DNA of 64,000 nt, from the NCBI GenBank assembly GCA_030068075.1, contig CM057841.1, forward strand, positions 6,829,565-6,893,564. The letters are read 5' to 3'. Shown here piece by piece: positions 1 through 11,225 of this stretch. Positions within the stretch are counted from its first letter, which is position 1. The number at the start of each line of letters is the position of its first letter. Origin of the DNA: Paguma larvata. Taxonomy: Eukaryota > Chordata > Mammalia > Carnivora > Viverridae. The position numbers and the translations under genes are program-made. Under the pieces are notes generated by a model that was given only the letters and a program-made list of their open reading frames with translations, was not told where the DNA came from and did no database searches.

Positions 1-416
1 GATGGAGACTGAGTCGGGTGCAGCAGCAGAAGTAGGCAGGTGACCAGGTAGGAGTCCTTGAGGCCAAATCCCAGTGGGTGGAAGGAGTAGTCACGTGAGC
101 ATCCACCTGGAGGTCTTGCAGGGATTGCATAGCAGAGACTAGGCACGCCTGGGCCTGTCTGGCTCCGGGGCTCGTTTGTTCAGAGCCGGGGACATTGCCT
201 GGCCCTCAACAAACCTGCGGAGAGCCCTGGATTCGTGCAACTAGCAACCTTTAGCAGGTCCCTGAACATTTCCTGGTGGCCCTGGTGGTGCCACAGGTAA
301 GCCTGGTGTCTCCTGGGAAATGCACTGTCTGCAGCTCTACAGGTTGGATCTCAGACAGGTTGGGGACTACGTTTCCTAGAGAACTAGCCAACAGAGATGG
401 TCTCCTGCGCCTTTTA
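1..416. other. Gene-free left flank
   Basis: I see no open frame with recognisable protein similarity and no clear repeat. The stretch precedes the GC-rich segment that may have been the promoter of the decayed SCAN-type gene. Confidence 0.4.
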
Positions 417-860
417 ACTCCGGCAGCGGGCCGTTGCCATGGACGTGCAGGAGCAACCAACACCTGTGTCCAACACCTCTCGGCGTGCCTGCGTGCGTTG
501 GAGTAGAGTTGCGGGGGAGGGGCGCAGGGCGCCAGAAGCAGTCCGTGGAGGGGCCGGTAGCTCCCGGTTCTTGTGGTTCCTGTCCCCAGGGTGGTTGGTC
601 CGTATGGCTCCTTGGGGCGATGAGTCCGGGCGCAATGCGGCCAGGAGCGTCGGAAAGGCCTGGGGTAGGGTGTGCAGCTGGCGGAGGGCGGCGGGGAAGG
701 TGGTGCAGAAAAGCACCACCCGTTTCCCTGGGAGCCCGGTTAGTCTTCGGGGAGAGGCGGCTCAGGGGCCCCTTGGCCCTAGGGTCTTGTGTGGAAGGGT
801 CCTGACCCGGAACTAGTTCCGGGCTGAGGTCGGCTCTCTCCGCCCTTTCGGGTTCCATCA
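417..860 (+). promoter_or_regulatory. GC/CpG-rich segment, possible promoter
   Basis: This stretch is visibly richer in G+C and CpG (repeated GGCGG, GCGGG, CCGG) than its AT-richer surroundings. That is the usual look of a mammalian CpG-island promoter. Open frames on both strands here (up to 191 codons) resemble no protein and are best explained by few stop codons in GC-rich DNA. It lies about 2 kb upstream of the SCAN exon and could be that gene's former promoter or first non-coding exon. No TATA box is evident. The assignment is an inference from composition and position only. Confidence 0.4.
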
Positions 861-1852
861 GCCGGTGGGCACTGTTACCCTCCACTGCCCAGTTTCTTGG
901 GCTTCTCTCCAGTGCTTCCCTTTTAGATGCACACCCAACCTGCATTCTCAAAACTTCTCACTTTCTCTGGGGAGTCTCTGGATTTCCTCAGTCCAGACCT
1001 GGGTTCCTTCTTTATTGCCACCACTCGTTCGTTCATCTATAAAGTGAGAGTGGTGGGGAAGGGCACTCCCTGCACCTGATTAAAATCCAGACCCTTATGC
1101 TGCCAAACGCTCTGTAGGATCGCAGTGGCCACATGGCTCTTGCCTGTGGTGATCCCACTGGCCAGAATGTTCTCTAGCCATCACCTCTGGGCACCTGGTG
1201 GTTGGGTGGGTGTGTGAGGGGCGGTGTGTGGGGGGGGTGGAAATGGAGCCTCTCAGGTCTGGGGAACCCTGACCAACCCATTTAAAAACCTGTGCTGGCA
1301 CTGAAATCATTTTTTAAAGTTGCATTGGTAACAAAGGGTAATTGCCCAAAAAATTTAGATGTGTGTAGAGATCTGTAAAAGAAAAAGTGGACTCCTCCTC
1401 CAGTTACTTTCCCCAGATTTGCCCGCTGGGAGTCTGCTTTTCAAGACCCATTTCCGAACATTTATTAGAACAGGAACTCCTGTGTACACGGGCACCCACA
1501 CATACACCTCAGAATTTAAAATGTTAACCTTAGTGGGATCACGTTGTGTGAGGACGGCCACATATTCTTGTTAAACTTGGAAGCGTGGACCTCTCTCCTG
1601 ACGTTTGTTGATCTTGGCTAATTGGTATGAGCTGAGCTCAGGCTCTGTAGGAGTCTGTCATGGGGGAAGAAAGGCCTTCCAGTGTGGGTGTCAGCTGTTG
1701 CTATCCCTGTGCCTGGCCTATGCTGGCTGCCCTGCAGCTGTTCCTAGCTTCCTTCTTTCTCTTCCAGTCTGTACTCTCTGATGAAGTTTTGGGGTGATGA
1801 GGGGGAGGTTTGTGTGGTTGGAGCCAATGGCCAAGAAAAGACTTTTGAAGAC
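861..1852. other. Intergenic or intronic, nothing recognised
   Basis: I found no gene or identifiable repeat. A short G run (GGGGGGGTGG near 1230) is the only compositional oddity. Confidence 0.35.
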
Positions 1853-2340
1853 ATCTCTTGTGCAAAAAGGTGATTTTATTAAAGCATGGGGACAGAACCT
1901 GTGGGCATAAAGAGCTACACTGGGGTTGGGACCGCTGACTCATTATATATCCTCAGGTTGGGAAGGAGCCAGGGATAGAGTATGTCTCTAAGGAATTTCG
2001 GAAGCAAGGTTTCCAGGACCTTGAGGGCCTAGCTGTTGCTAGAGAAACACCATTTATCACCTCAGTGATGAGATCCTTTAGATGCATATTGGGGGACCAT
2101 AAGCTTGGAGTATGATTGCCAGCATATATCTTGGGGCACTGAGATAAAGGAAGTTGACTTATAGGATCCTCAAAGTTGGGATAATGTTAAGCCAAGGTTC
2201 TCTTTTGCTCCCGGCAAAGTGTCATCCTTGAGGCAGCTGAACTCCGAGAGGGAGGTCACTCTGCTGGTCTCAAGGACCTGTCATTGGGCTATAGGCAGTA
2301 AGGGAATTTAATTTTCATTTGCCTTAGTTTCCCACATCAC
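1853..2340 (-). mobile_element. Antisense LTR-like element
   Basis: The segment beginning GTGCAAAAAGGTGATTTTATT (1860-1880) reappears almost identically at 48918 and, as AAAAAGGTGATTTTATTAAAG, near 49722. On the minus strand it reads CTTTAATAAAATCACC, so AATAAA lies near its end as in an LTR R/U5 region. The roughly 490-bp length fits a solo LTR of a carnivore ERV. I could not fix the far boundary or see a target-site duplication, and the family name is unknown. Confidence 0.5.
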
Positions 2341-2811
2341 TGTGGCAAGCACTTAAACCCCTTTCCTTTGTTCTTGGGTAGCCAGGAGTGTCCGAGGAAT
2401 ATCACACATATTCCACCTGGGGGCAGGGGTTGTGTGCCAGCCTGTATTTTGCCCTCAGCTTGCCCTATGTGCCCCCATCACCCTACATCACTTTTCCTAG
2501 TGCCTGGGAGATTGCATCCTTCACTTGCTCTGACCCTCCCTAGGCACAGACCCTCTGCTAGTTCTCACGAGGATTTCTGCTCGGCTGTTGGTGGAGTTCT
2601 CTCTGTTCACGGAGACATAGCATATCCATGTCCTCTATCCCCAGGAATAACTCTCGTACCTTTACCCAGCCTGATAAGAACTACTGAAAACTTCCCCTGC
2701 AGGGGTGGGTTCACTCTCCTCTTAACCAGATTCCCAGTGCCAGGTGTTCGCTTGAAGATCAGGTTGGAGATCTCCCCTACCAGGTTGCCAGCTGGCCAGA
2801 CTTAGGGACAG

Positions 2812-2910
2812 TTTCCGCAACAGGAAGTGACCTTGAGAGTATGGGTGGCTGGAGGGGCGTGCATGGGCTGTGACCCCGATTGGGTGGGCATTTGTCCCAG
2901 GAAGATGGCG
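2812..2910 (+). promoter_or_regulatory. ETS-like and YY1-like motifs upstream of SCAN exon
   Basis: CAGGAAGTG (2821-2829) matches the ETS-family core, and AAGATGGCG (2902-2910) matches the YY1 consensus. This pair is typical of TATA-less promoters close to a transcription start. The SCAN exon coding frame begins just downstream, so a proximal alternative promoter is plausible. Motif matches this short are common by chance. Confidence 0.3.
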
Positions 2911-2940
2911 TGTGGCCTGACTGAGTGCAGGTGAGACCAG

Positions 2941-3355
2941 CTTCTCAAGGTCTTGCCACAGTAGTGGACCCAGCATCCCTCAGTCAAGAAGAGCTTCTGA
3001 TCATCAAGATGGAAGATGATGAGGCCACCTCATGGGATCCTGAACCCCTCTCCGACCCTCAGCCCTCCACTCTGCTGTCCAGGCTTCGTAGGGACTCCCA
3101 ACGGTGCTTCCGCAGCTTCTGCTATGAAGAGGCAGCAGGGCCCCAAGAGGCCCTGGCCAGGCTATGAGACCTTTGCCACCAGTGGCTGAGGCCTGAGGCA
3201 CACTCCAAGGAGCAGATGATGGAGCTGTTAGTGCTAGAGCAGTTCCTGGGCATGTTGCCACCTGACGCCTGGGTCTGGGTGGAGTCCCAGTGCCCTGAGT
3301 GCTGAGGAGGCTGCGACACTGGTGGAGGACCTTGCTCAGATGATGCGGGAGACAG
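2941..3355 (+). pseudogene. SCAN-domain exon, broken by stop and frameshift
   Basis: The frame starting near 2925 reads a typical SCAN-gene N-terminus (acidic EELLIIKMEDDE block at about 2985-3020) and then the SCAN fold, with FRSFCYEEAAGPQEALARL followed by [20 protein letters not shown] and [16 protein letters not shown] is a leucine-rich dimerisation domain of vertebrate transcription factors. A TGA at 3165-3167 stands where an arginine codon normally follows ARL, consistent with CGA-to-TGA CpG decay. A +1 frame change lies near 3290-3300, after which EEAATLVEDLAQMM resumes. The exon still ends at a good donor (GAGACAG/GTGAG, GT at 3356). Intact splice sites suggest decay of a multi-exon gene rather than a processed copy. 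The SCAN assignment is strong, but which SCAN gene it was is unknown. Confidence 0.8.
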
Positions 3356-3999
3356 GTGAGCCACAGGGGGAGGTTGGGAGGCCTGGGGCCTGGGGAATGC
3401 AGAAGGGGATACAACCTACAACCCTGGCCCAGTGTTCTCATCACTGGGAAGAAGACTCAAAAGCTGCAACATGTTTGGAGCGTTTCATAGCCTGTAAGCC
3501 TTCCAGAGATGTGAACTTGACATTGGCATGGCATTTCACCCTCTCAGGGTGCACTGGGCCTCCTTTCTCTTCCTTATTTACTTACTCAAAATGTCACTGG
3601 ATGCACGCCATGTTGCAGTCATCTAAGTCAATCGGAGAAGGAAACAAGCAAATTTCTGCCCTATTGGAGCTTAGTCTGTTTAGAGTTGGATAGTGAGACC
3701 ACCAGTCATAATTAGGGTATCCTCTTTTCTCTGGAGAGGGTGGGGGCATGATGAGGTGAACAGAGATTGCCCCGGCCAGGGATGGCTTTGCAGTTCATGC
3801 CGTGTGACATCTTCACTTTGGGCCACACCTGTGTCTGTGTGCCTGTGGGGAGGGGATAATCATGAAACTGACAGCAGAGATGGTCGGCTAGGATGCCATC
3901 ACTCATCCTGGCCTATGTTCACTCATTTGCTCACGCATACCTATGCAGTATCTTTTGTCTTCTTGGTCCTCCATATGAAGAGGTAGAAAACGTAGTGAT
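3356..3999 (+). other. Intron of the decayed SCAN gene
   Basis: The sequence follows the GTGAG donor. I recognise no gene or clear repeat here. Confidence 0.4.
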
Positions 4000-4545
4000 T
4001 AAAAACAAAAACAGCTTTACTAAATTATAATTTGCATACCAAAAAAGTATACAGTCCCTGGGTTTAGTATATTTGCAAGATCATATAACCATTACCATTG
4101 CCTAATACCATCATTTAAACATCTCAGAGAAACTGCGTGCCAATGAGGACTCACTCTCCATTTTTCTCCTCCTAATGCCATGCCAACCACTAATATTTGT
4201 GTCTCTATGGATTTGCTTATTCCGGACATTTCATTAAAGAGACTCATACAGTATGTAGCTTTGTATGACTTGCTTCATTTATTGAGTGTAATGTTTTCAG
4301 TGTACATTTATGTCATGGCATGTGATTATCTCATTTTTAAACTTAAATAATATCTACTATGAGTATGTCACATTTTGTTTATTCATTTATCTATTAATGG
4401 ACATTTGGGTTGTTTGTATCTTTTGGCTATTGTGTATAATGATGCTGTGAATGTATGTGTACGTGTTTTTATGTGGACAAATGTTTTCATTGCTCTTGGT
4501 TATATACCTTGGAGTGGAATGACTGGTGAGGCTGTTTGACCTTTG
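4000..4545 (-). mobile_element. Old L1 3' fragment, antisense
   Basis: Phrases such as ACATTTGGGTTGTTTGTATC (4402-4421), TTTTGGCTATTGTGTATAAT and TTATATACCTTGGAGTGGAA are the classic reverse complement of the mammalian L1 3' region. Divergence is high, so this is an ancient 5'-truncated insertion. Confidence 0.75.
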
Positions 4546-5085
4546 AGGAATGCTAACACACCACTCGGGTTAACAGAGGGGATTTGAATGCAAATAATTT
4601 AACCTAGGTGTTGAAGGAAGAGAAAAGTATAGAAAGAATAAAGGGTCATGGCTGTAGGGACTGCAGGGAATAGTACCCATTCCTAGAGCTGTAGGACCAA
4701 AGGGAAGAGATTGGAATTAAGACAAGTAGAAACTGAAAGGAGGGCCAGTGCTGGTGGTGCTGGGCTCTCTGAGGGGGACGTGATGAAGCTGGTTCTGTAC
4801 ATGCTGGAAAGGCTGCAAACTGGATTCACTTACTGCTAAGGAAAACCTTGATAGTGCAGGTTTTCACCTAGGCATGAATGTGAGGTGCAGGTGAGACATT
4901 TTGGATGAATGTGTCTGTAGCCCTTGTGGGTACTGTACTCTTTTCTAAGCCCGTTGCCGGTGTTTTGAGGCGGGCTGTCTCCTGACCGTTTACCTCCTCC
5001 TTAGAGGTCTGTCTTTTAGTTCCATTTCCCAACTTCTCAATGAATGGATGCTTAGGTGATACACACTATAAAAAGAGATTTTGCA

Positions 5086-5193
5086 GGGCACCTGGCTGGC
5101 TCAGTCAGAAAAGCATGTGACTTTTGATCTTGGGGTCATGAATTTGAACCCCACATTTGGTGTAGAGATTACTAAGAAAAAATAAAGGAAGAA
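5086..5193 (+). mobile_element. Old CanSINE, sense
   Basis: The tRNA-derived head GGGCACCTGGCTGGCTCAGT is followed by a box-B-like segment and an A-rich tail. A 10-bp target-site duplication, AGATTTTGCA, flanks it at 5076-5085 and 5194-5203, which fixes both ends. The element is short (about 108 bp) and diverged, so it is older than the ~200-bp SINEs elsewhere in the window. Confidence 0.85.
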
Positions 5194-5203
5194 AGATTTT
5201 GCA

Positions 5204-6405
5204 TCATAACATTGTGGATGTTGGAATAGCAGCCTACGAGTAGGTCACTGAATGGACTCAGGCCTGGTACTCATGTGGATCTTGTGGGATGTGCATGGTT
5301 AAGTCCTTTCATCCTTGAAATCACACGGTTTCAAGTTTGCCATAGTTCACATTTACAGGAAGATTCCTGCCTTTGCTTTGTGGTCCCAGCCTATTGCTGG
5401 CCCCTCCAGTGCCCCCACGTAAGAGAGGGTAGAGGGGCTGACCCTTGCTTTCTCTGGGTGTCTTAGAGATGATCGTTGTGATGCTGTCAGGGAGTCCAGA
5501 AGTCAAATGTCTCAAACTTTTTCCTTGGCTGTCGATGTCAAGGTGTGTGTGCAGGTCCCCAAGACCACGCTTAGTCTTCGCGATTTGCGGATGGCATCTT
5601 AGGATTCAACAGGCTGTTATACTCGTGATTATAGTTTATTACAGTGAAAAGATACATATTAAAATCAGCAATGGAAAAAGGTGCATAGTCTGGGAGATAG
5701 TGGGCATAAGGTTCCACATAACCTTTCCCAGGGGAGTCATGTGGACAGTGCTTAATTCTCACAGCAATAATATGTGATAGTGCATCAACCAGGGATGCTT
5801 ACCCGAGTTGTGACATCCAGGATTTTTACTGAGGTTCAATTACATAGGCACAGAGTATACCGACCTTAGTTACTCAGTCTCAACTCCTCCTAGAAGTCAG
5901 GTTGGTACAGTGTGGATCAGGGTCACCTCTACAAGTCACATTGTTAGCATGAACTATCTGGTTTGGCCTAAGTCCTTAGGTAAACAGAGATACCTTTAAC
6001 AGGCAGAATATTCCAAGGGCTTAAGAGGTTACCTCTCAGGAGCAGGTCACAGGCCAAACTTTTGGAATGTGCAAGATTTGGACAACCCAGGCCTGCCGAG
6101 TCAACCCTTTACTGAACATCTGGCTGCAGCCAAAGGAAGGTTCTCATGACCGTTTCCTTGGTGTTCCAGTGACTTGGGTTTCAGGGGCCTTGGATGTACC
6201 CTTGAGGTCTGTATGTGTATGTGGACCAAAGTGGGAGCTGCATGTTGGCCAGGGCAGGGTGTTCTGTGTGATTGGAGGGCAGCCCTTGCTCTCATTCAGC
6301 TCAGAGTCCCGGGCCAGCATCTGGGTGCATGTTAACTGTCTGGGTACCTGACCCCTGTGTCCTTAGGATGGGGCTGAGGACACTAACACTTTCCTCTCCC
6401 CTCAG
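5204..6405 (+). other. Intronic, nothing recognised
   Basis: I see no gene. The end at 6390-6405 is a pyrimidine-rich tract closing in CTCAG, a good splice acceptor for the next exon. Confidence 0.4.
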
Positions 6406-6492
6406 TGCTGGCCCAGGCCCATCCCGAGGACCAGTGGTCTGGAGACCTGGCAGAAACTCTTCACAGACAGAGCTCAGATGAGCTGTGAAGTG
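6406..6492 (+). pseudogene. Linker exon of the SCAN gene
   Basis: A strong acceptor (TTTCCTCTCCCCTCAG) precedes 6406 and a consensus donor (GTGAGT) begins at 6493. The 87-bp length is a multiple of three. The SCAN exon donor leaves one base of a codon. Joined in that phase, the exon reads VLAQAHPEDQWSGDLAETLH and remains open until a TGA near its end. Short linker exons in this phase normally follow the SCAN exon in SCAN zinc-finger genes. The peptide itself carries no diagnostic motif, so the call rests on splice sites, phase and position. Confidence 0.55.
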
Positions 6493-6904
6493 GTGAGTCT
6501 TCCAAAGTCAAAGATCTGATATCTGACTGACCACTCCCCACACCCCACCCCCACACCCTGGGTCTTTCCTTACCTCAGACCATGGAGGGTCATTTCAGCA
6601 GCTGTGCTCAACCTCCCGCCACCTCACCTCACCCTCAGGCTTGACCCGGGGTCCTGCCCTGCAGCCTCCTCGGCTCCTGGTTGTGAGTGTGGGGTTTCCT
6701 CAGGCTTATACTGTCTGAAAAGTGGAGTAGGTCCTTGTCCTGAAGTCTCAGGTCCCCAGTGCACAAACCCAAAGACACAGGAGTAAGGCTGCGGCACAGA
6801 TGGGGTTACCTGGTCTCTGCTTCTTTTGGATATGGCTAAACATTGTTGTCAAGAAAGCCCGAATCTAGGGTTTTATTTCTTGGCACCAGTTCATAATTTA
6901 TTAT

Positions 6905-7030
6905 TTATTTAAATTTTTTTTATTTTAATATTTTATTTTCAAGTAGTTTCTACCTCCAACATGGGGCTTGAACTCACCACCCTGAGCTCAAGAGTTGCAT
7001 GCTCCTCCAACTGAGCCAGCCATGCACCCC
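6905..7030 (-). mobile_element. Old CanSINE, antisense
   Basis: A T-rich start is followed by GGGGCTTGAACTCACCACCC and ends with AACTGAGCCAGCCATGCACC. This is the reverse complement of the tRNA-Lys-derived carnivore SINE. It is diverged and I could not define a duplication. Confidence 0.8.
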
Positions 7031-8555
7031 AGCAGTTTGCAGTTTATAACAGCATTTGATAGGTCCAGAGGACATATCTGTGGGCAGGACTGACTGCATC
7101 GGCCTGTAATGGGGGCTGAGATTCTTCTTCTGTGTCTGGGGTGCCTTGGCTATGCCTCCTAGGCTGGCTTTGATCTCGGGTTTGCTTCTCTTGGGTCCCC
7201 ACCCCAGCAGGCTTCTCCTCCCTATTTCACTGTCCATCCGTTATCTCTGCCTGACTTCCCCAAAGTGAGTTTTCTGTTATTAATTTAGTCACAGTTTTTG
7301 TTGCACAGAGATAGAAAGCAATATGCAGATCATTATCAGTTTATCCTCCCATTATTTCTTAAATCTAATAATGTAACATATATGTATTATAAAGTAATTC
7401 AAATTGTAACAAAATATATAAAGTTCAAGCCTCACACCTGGTCTGCCTCTTTGGAGATGGCCACTGTTAATCTTTGTGAGTCCTTCCTCCCTTGTTTTAT
7501 ATACACATATGCAGCATACACATGTATGTGTGTGTGTACGTAGGTATATAGACATTTCCAAAGAAAGCCCCATTAATGCTGTGCACCTGCTTTTTCACTC
7601 CATCTCCTGTTGGGGGCCCTTCCAGTGTCACAAGCAGCTTGACCCTTTCCTTTTAGTGGCTCTTTAGGAGTCATTTGTCTAGCCCAACCCAGGACACACA
7701 CACCTGACCTAGCTGCCACTCCTCTGTACCTCCTCTGCCCTTTTGGCCTGCCTGTCCTCTAGACTACCCCCAGCCTTCAGCACACGGATGTCCTTGGAGC
7801 CCCTGCTTTGGTCCTGAGCACTGTGGAGGGCTGTTTCACCTTCAGTCTTCATGGTAGCCCTGCGTGGTTGGCTCTTTGGGGCAGGAAATGGAGCTGAGGT
7901 GTTTTGTGGCAAATAGCTGGCCTTCTATTCCTTGGTCAGGCTTTCCTTGAAGTGGAGGGACCTTTTGGTCCTTGGGCAATGTCCAGTCTTCCCAGGGATG
8001 GCTTGCCCCATGAGATAGGGACCAAAGCTTGTTTCCGTGTCATAGGGTACTTGTGTATTTGTGGTTCTAGTGGTAACCCAGGGACTTCCCCAGGAGGGGA
8101 GAGGTGTTGCTCACAGACATTGAGTGAGCACACATGGGAAGGAGAGCATATCAGACGAGGAGCATGCCCAGGGTCTCCTGCCAGGGGAGTGGGCCACACC
8201 CTGACCCTCCCGACCCCCAACTGTCATTCCTAGAGCTTCTTGAGGGACTGCAAAACCTGAGAACTCCTACAGTTGCCCTGTCCAGATCTACCCAAGCTGA
8301 GCTCAACAGACTTTTTCTGTGAGTCACTGGCACGCTGGCAACTCTTAGGAATAGCCAGGATGCTCACTGTGAAACTCCAGTCACAAGTCAATAGTGCAAA
8401 GCTGAACTGTGAGAGATGCTGTTCCTGAAAGAAACAGGGTGCATGATCTGCCTTGTTGTGGAATGATACTAGGGAAATGGGTTTCCCTGGCTGCCTTTAG
8501 GCCCCTTGCCTGATTCTGCAGTAGCCTGTCTGGATTATTTTACCATGTCCATGTA
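7031..8555 (+). other. Intronic, no gene recognised
   Basis: The segment contains AT-rich DNA (about 7260-7440) that may be an old L1 or L2 piece, and a short imperfect TG run near 7527. A pyrimidine tract ending CATTCCTAG (to 8232) could be a splice acceptor, but no convincing exon follows. Confidence 0.35.
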
Positions 8556-8880
8556 CAGTTGACCCTTAAATAGCCTGGGCTCAAACTACCTGAGTCCACT
8601 TATACATGGATTTTATTTTATGAATACAGTATACTACTGTAAATGTATATCCTTTGTGCTTTTAATAACATTTTTTCTAGCTTTATTGTAAGAATATAGT
8701 GTATAATACATATAACATACAAAATATGTGTTAAGTGACTGCTTATGTTATTGGTAAAGCTTTCAGTCAACGGTGGGTAATTAGTGGACAAGTTCTTGGG
8801 GAGTCAGAAGTTATAACTGGATTTTCAACTGCTTGGAGGGGGGTTTGTGCCGCTAACCTCTTTGTTGTTCAAAGGTTAGC
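8556..8880 (+). mobile_element. MER2/Tigger-like DNA transposon fossil
   Basis: The element begins CAGTTGACCCTT and ends with GTTGTTCAAAGGTTAGC, an imperfect inverted terminal repeat pair. The interior contains AACATACAAAATATGTGTTA and TTATTGTAAGAATATAGTGT, wording I associate with the MER2/Tigger group of non-autonomous elements. It carries no transposase. The group assignment is from memory. Confidence 0.6.
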
Positions 8881-9524
8881 TATTCCCTCTAGCCAAACAA
8901 AGAAAACAACACAGAACAAAAACCCTGAGTTTTGATATCCTTAGTTGCATCATTCAAAGGTTCTGCGAGCTCAGAGCCATGAAAGTGTGTTTCTTCTAGC
9001 AGGGCAGCTTCTTTTTTTTCTCCTTGGCTGCCTTGGAAGCTCAGAGTTAAGTTTTATGCACAGTTGTTGTAAATTTTTGTACTCTGACACAGTGTGCTGA
9101 GCCCCTTCCCCCCACCGCATCATCTCCCTCCCTCCCATTAGTTTCTGATTTCTGCATTTGGTCGGACTTCAGTATGTTATGTGTTGTGTCACTTTGGATC
9201 CTTCAGGAGGTGGGTTGAAGTAGGTGATTTGGAACAGTGTGCCCATTGGGAGGCATTGTTTTAAAGTGGTAATGGGTTTTCAGAAGCTTGCTGTATTACT
9301 GAGGGTAAGTTAATTTAGTCCGTGGTGGCAGAGTTCAACCACTGCTCTGTGGCCAAATGAAAGAGATTTATCAATGGCCTTTAACAGGTTTTATCCAAGC
9401 CTGTCTACACTTCCCACCAGTAAAATTTTATTCCCATTCTACAGAGGGTCAGAGTCAGGGTCAGGGTGGCAGCGGCACTGAAGTCAGCAGGCACAGGGCG
9501 GGAACACACGTATTCTTTAGCTAT
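8881..9524 (+). other. Intronic, nothing recognised
   Basis: I see no gene or clear repeat between the DNA transposon fossil and the Tigger transposase relic. Confidence 0.35.
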
Positions 9525-11225
9525 GTGTGGGGAGAGTCATGCAGACAGAGCCTCCTCTACCATTTCTGGGCTGAAGATCCCTCTGAAGAGGCCACCTGCC
9601 TCAAGCCAGTGCCGAAGCATCAAGCGGGACCACGAGGCTATCGACCTGTAAGTGAAGCTCGAGGTGTTGCGGCACTTCGAAGCCGGAGAGGAGCTCAGCA
9701 GAACTGAGAAGGCACTGGGGCTCTCAACCTCCACTGTGGCTGCCATTTGTGACAACAAGGAGAAGATCCGAGCCAGTTCCCAGGCAGCTGCACCACAGGT
9801 GGCCACCAGATTGACGCACAGCCGCAGCTTGGTGACGGAGAACATGGAGAGGATGCTAAGCATGTGGATCGACGACCAGCGGCAGCACAATGTGCCCTTC
9901 AACGTCCTGCTCGTCCAGGAGAAGGCTCGCAGCCTGTTCGAGGACCTCAAGTGGGAGCAGGGCACGGGTGCCCAATCGGAGACCTTCGGGGCCACTCGTG
10001 AGTAGTTCATGCCTTTTAAGGCACGCCAAAGCCTGCATGGCCTTGGGGCAGGTGGTGAGGCCATGAGCTGCGAGGCTGTGGGGACACCTGGGGACACCTG
10101 CTGCAGCTGTGCACAGGTACCCTGCCCTGCTTCGGACAGTGGTCTAGGAGGGTGGCTACACACCACGGCAGGTGTTCAGCATGGATGCGACTGGGCTTTT
10201 CTGGAAGCGACTGCCTGACAGGACGTTCCTTTCCCTGGAGGAGAAGTGAGCCCCTGGGTGCAAAGCTGCCTGAGATATCCTGATGCTGCTACTCGGTGGC
10301 AGTGCAGCTGGCGACTTCAAGCTGAAGCCACTGCTGGTGTATCCCTCAGAGAACCCTCACACCCTCAAGAGCTTCTCCAACTCCAACCTGCCCATAGTGT
10401 GGCATTCACACAGGAAAGCCTGGATGACCACGAGCATCTTCCAGGAGTGGTTTGTGCACTTCTGCCTACTCGTGGAGAGGTACTGTGCCCAACATGGCCT
10501 CCTGTACAAAGCACTGCTCATCCTGGACAGTGCCTGTGGCCACCCTGGGAATGTGGATGACCTCTGCGACCATGTGCGTGTGGAGTACTTGCCCAAGAAC
10601 ACCACGGCCCCCATCCAGTCCATGAACCAGGGTGTTGTTGCCACCTTCAAGACCTGCTACTTATGGGTCTTCCACCTGTTGGCATTGAAGGCGGGAGACA
10701 GGGACCAGCAGTGTGTGATCTTTGATTTCTGGTGAGACTACGCATCCTTGACGCTGTCTACAACATCTCTGAGTCCTGGGTGGAGGTCCCAGCAGCAATG
10801 CTGAATGGCCGGTGGAGGAAGCTGTGTCCTGAGTGCATCAAGCCAGAGGCCAGCAGGCTGCACGTGGGAACTCTTACCACAGATCTGGCAGATCATCCTG
10901 GCACTGGCACGTGCTGCAGGTGTCAGAGAGGAGGCAGAGGCAGATGTGGTGGAGCCGCCTCAGAGCCCTGGGGCGGACCTGTCCAACCAGGAACCGATGG
11001 GGCTGGAGTAGGAGTGCGAAGCTGGAGTGGAGGGTGAGGACAGTTCACCAGTCCTCTGCCAGCTCATGGCCAGACACCTGGCCAAGGCTCTGGCACACTT
11101 TGATGCTGGCCTGCAAATCATCAGTGACAATAACCCCGACCTGGAGCACAGCCTCAGTCTACCAGGGTATAAACAACATAATCACCTGTTATTGGGAGCT
11201 CTTCAAGGAGAAGAGAGGCCCTGAA
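9525..11225 (+). pseudogene. Tigger transposase relic (TIGD1-like), intronless
   Basis: Pieces of a pogo/Tigger transposase run in order. A helix-turn-helix N-terminus (LGLSTSTVAAICDNKEKIRA, about 9715-9775) is followed by a CENP-B-type DNA-binding region (MERMLSMWIDDQRQHNVPF to about 9900). The DDE_1 core follows as MDATG (about 10179), GGSAAGDFKLKPLLVYPSEN (about 10295), ILDSACGHP and the PKNTT block (to about 10650). A degenerate C-terminus ends near 11225. The third catalytic aspartate is replaced: the family DQG reads NQG here. Stops occur at 9649-9651, 10003-10005, 10733-10735 and elsewhere, and the frame changes near 10220 and 10735. It lies in an intron of the SCAN/integrase relic, in the same orientation. 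The domesticated TIGD genes derive from such elements, but this copy cannot encode a full protein. Confidence 0.85.

Noticed and set aside
376..951. 191-codon minus-strand frame near the left edge
   Set aside because: It lies over a GC/CpG-rich segment, and overlapping frames on the other strand are equally open. Composition explains it.
8222..8325. Possible extra exon after CATTCCTAG
   Set aside because: The acceptor is plausible, but no coding similarity follows and no clear donor in the right phase.
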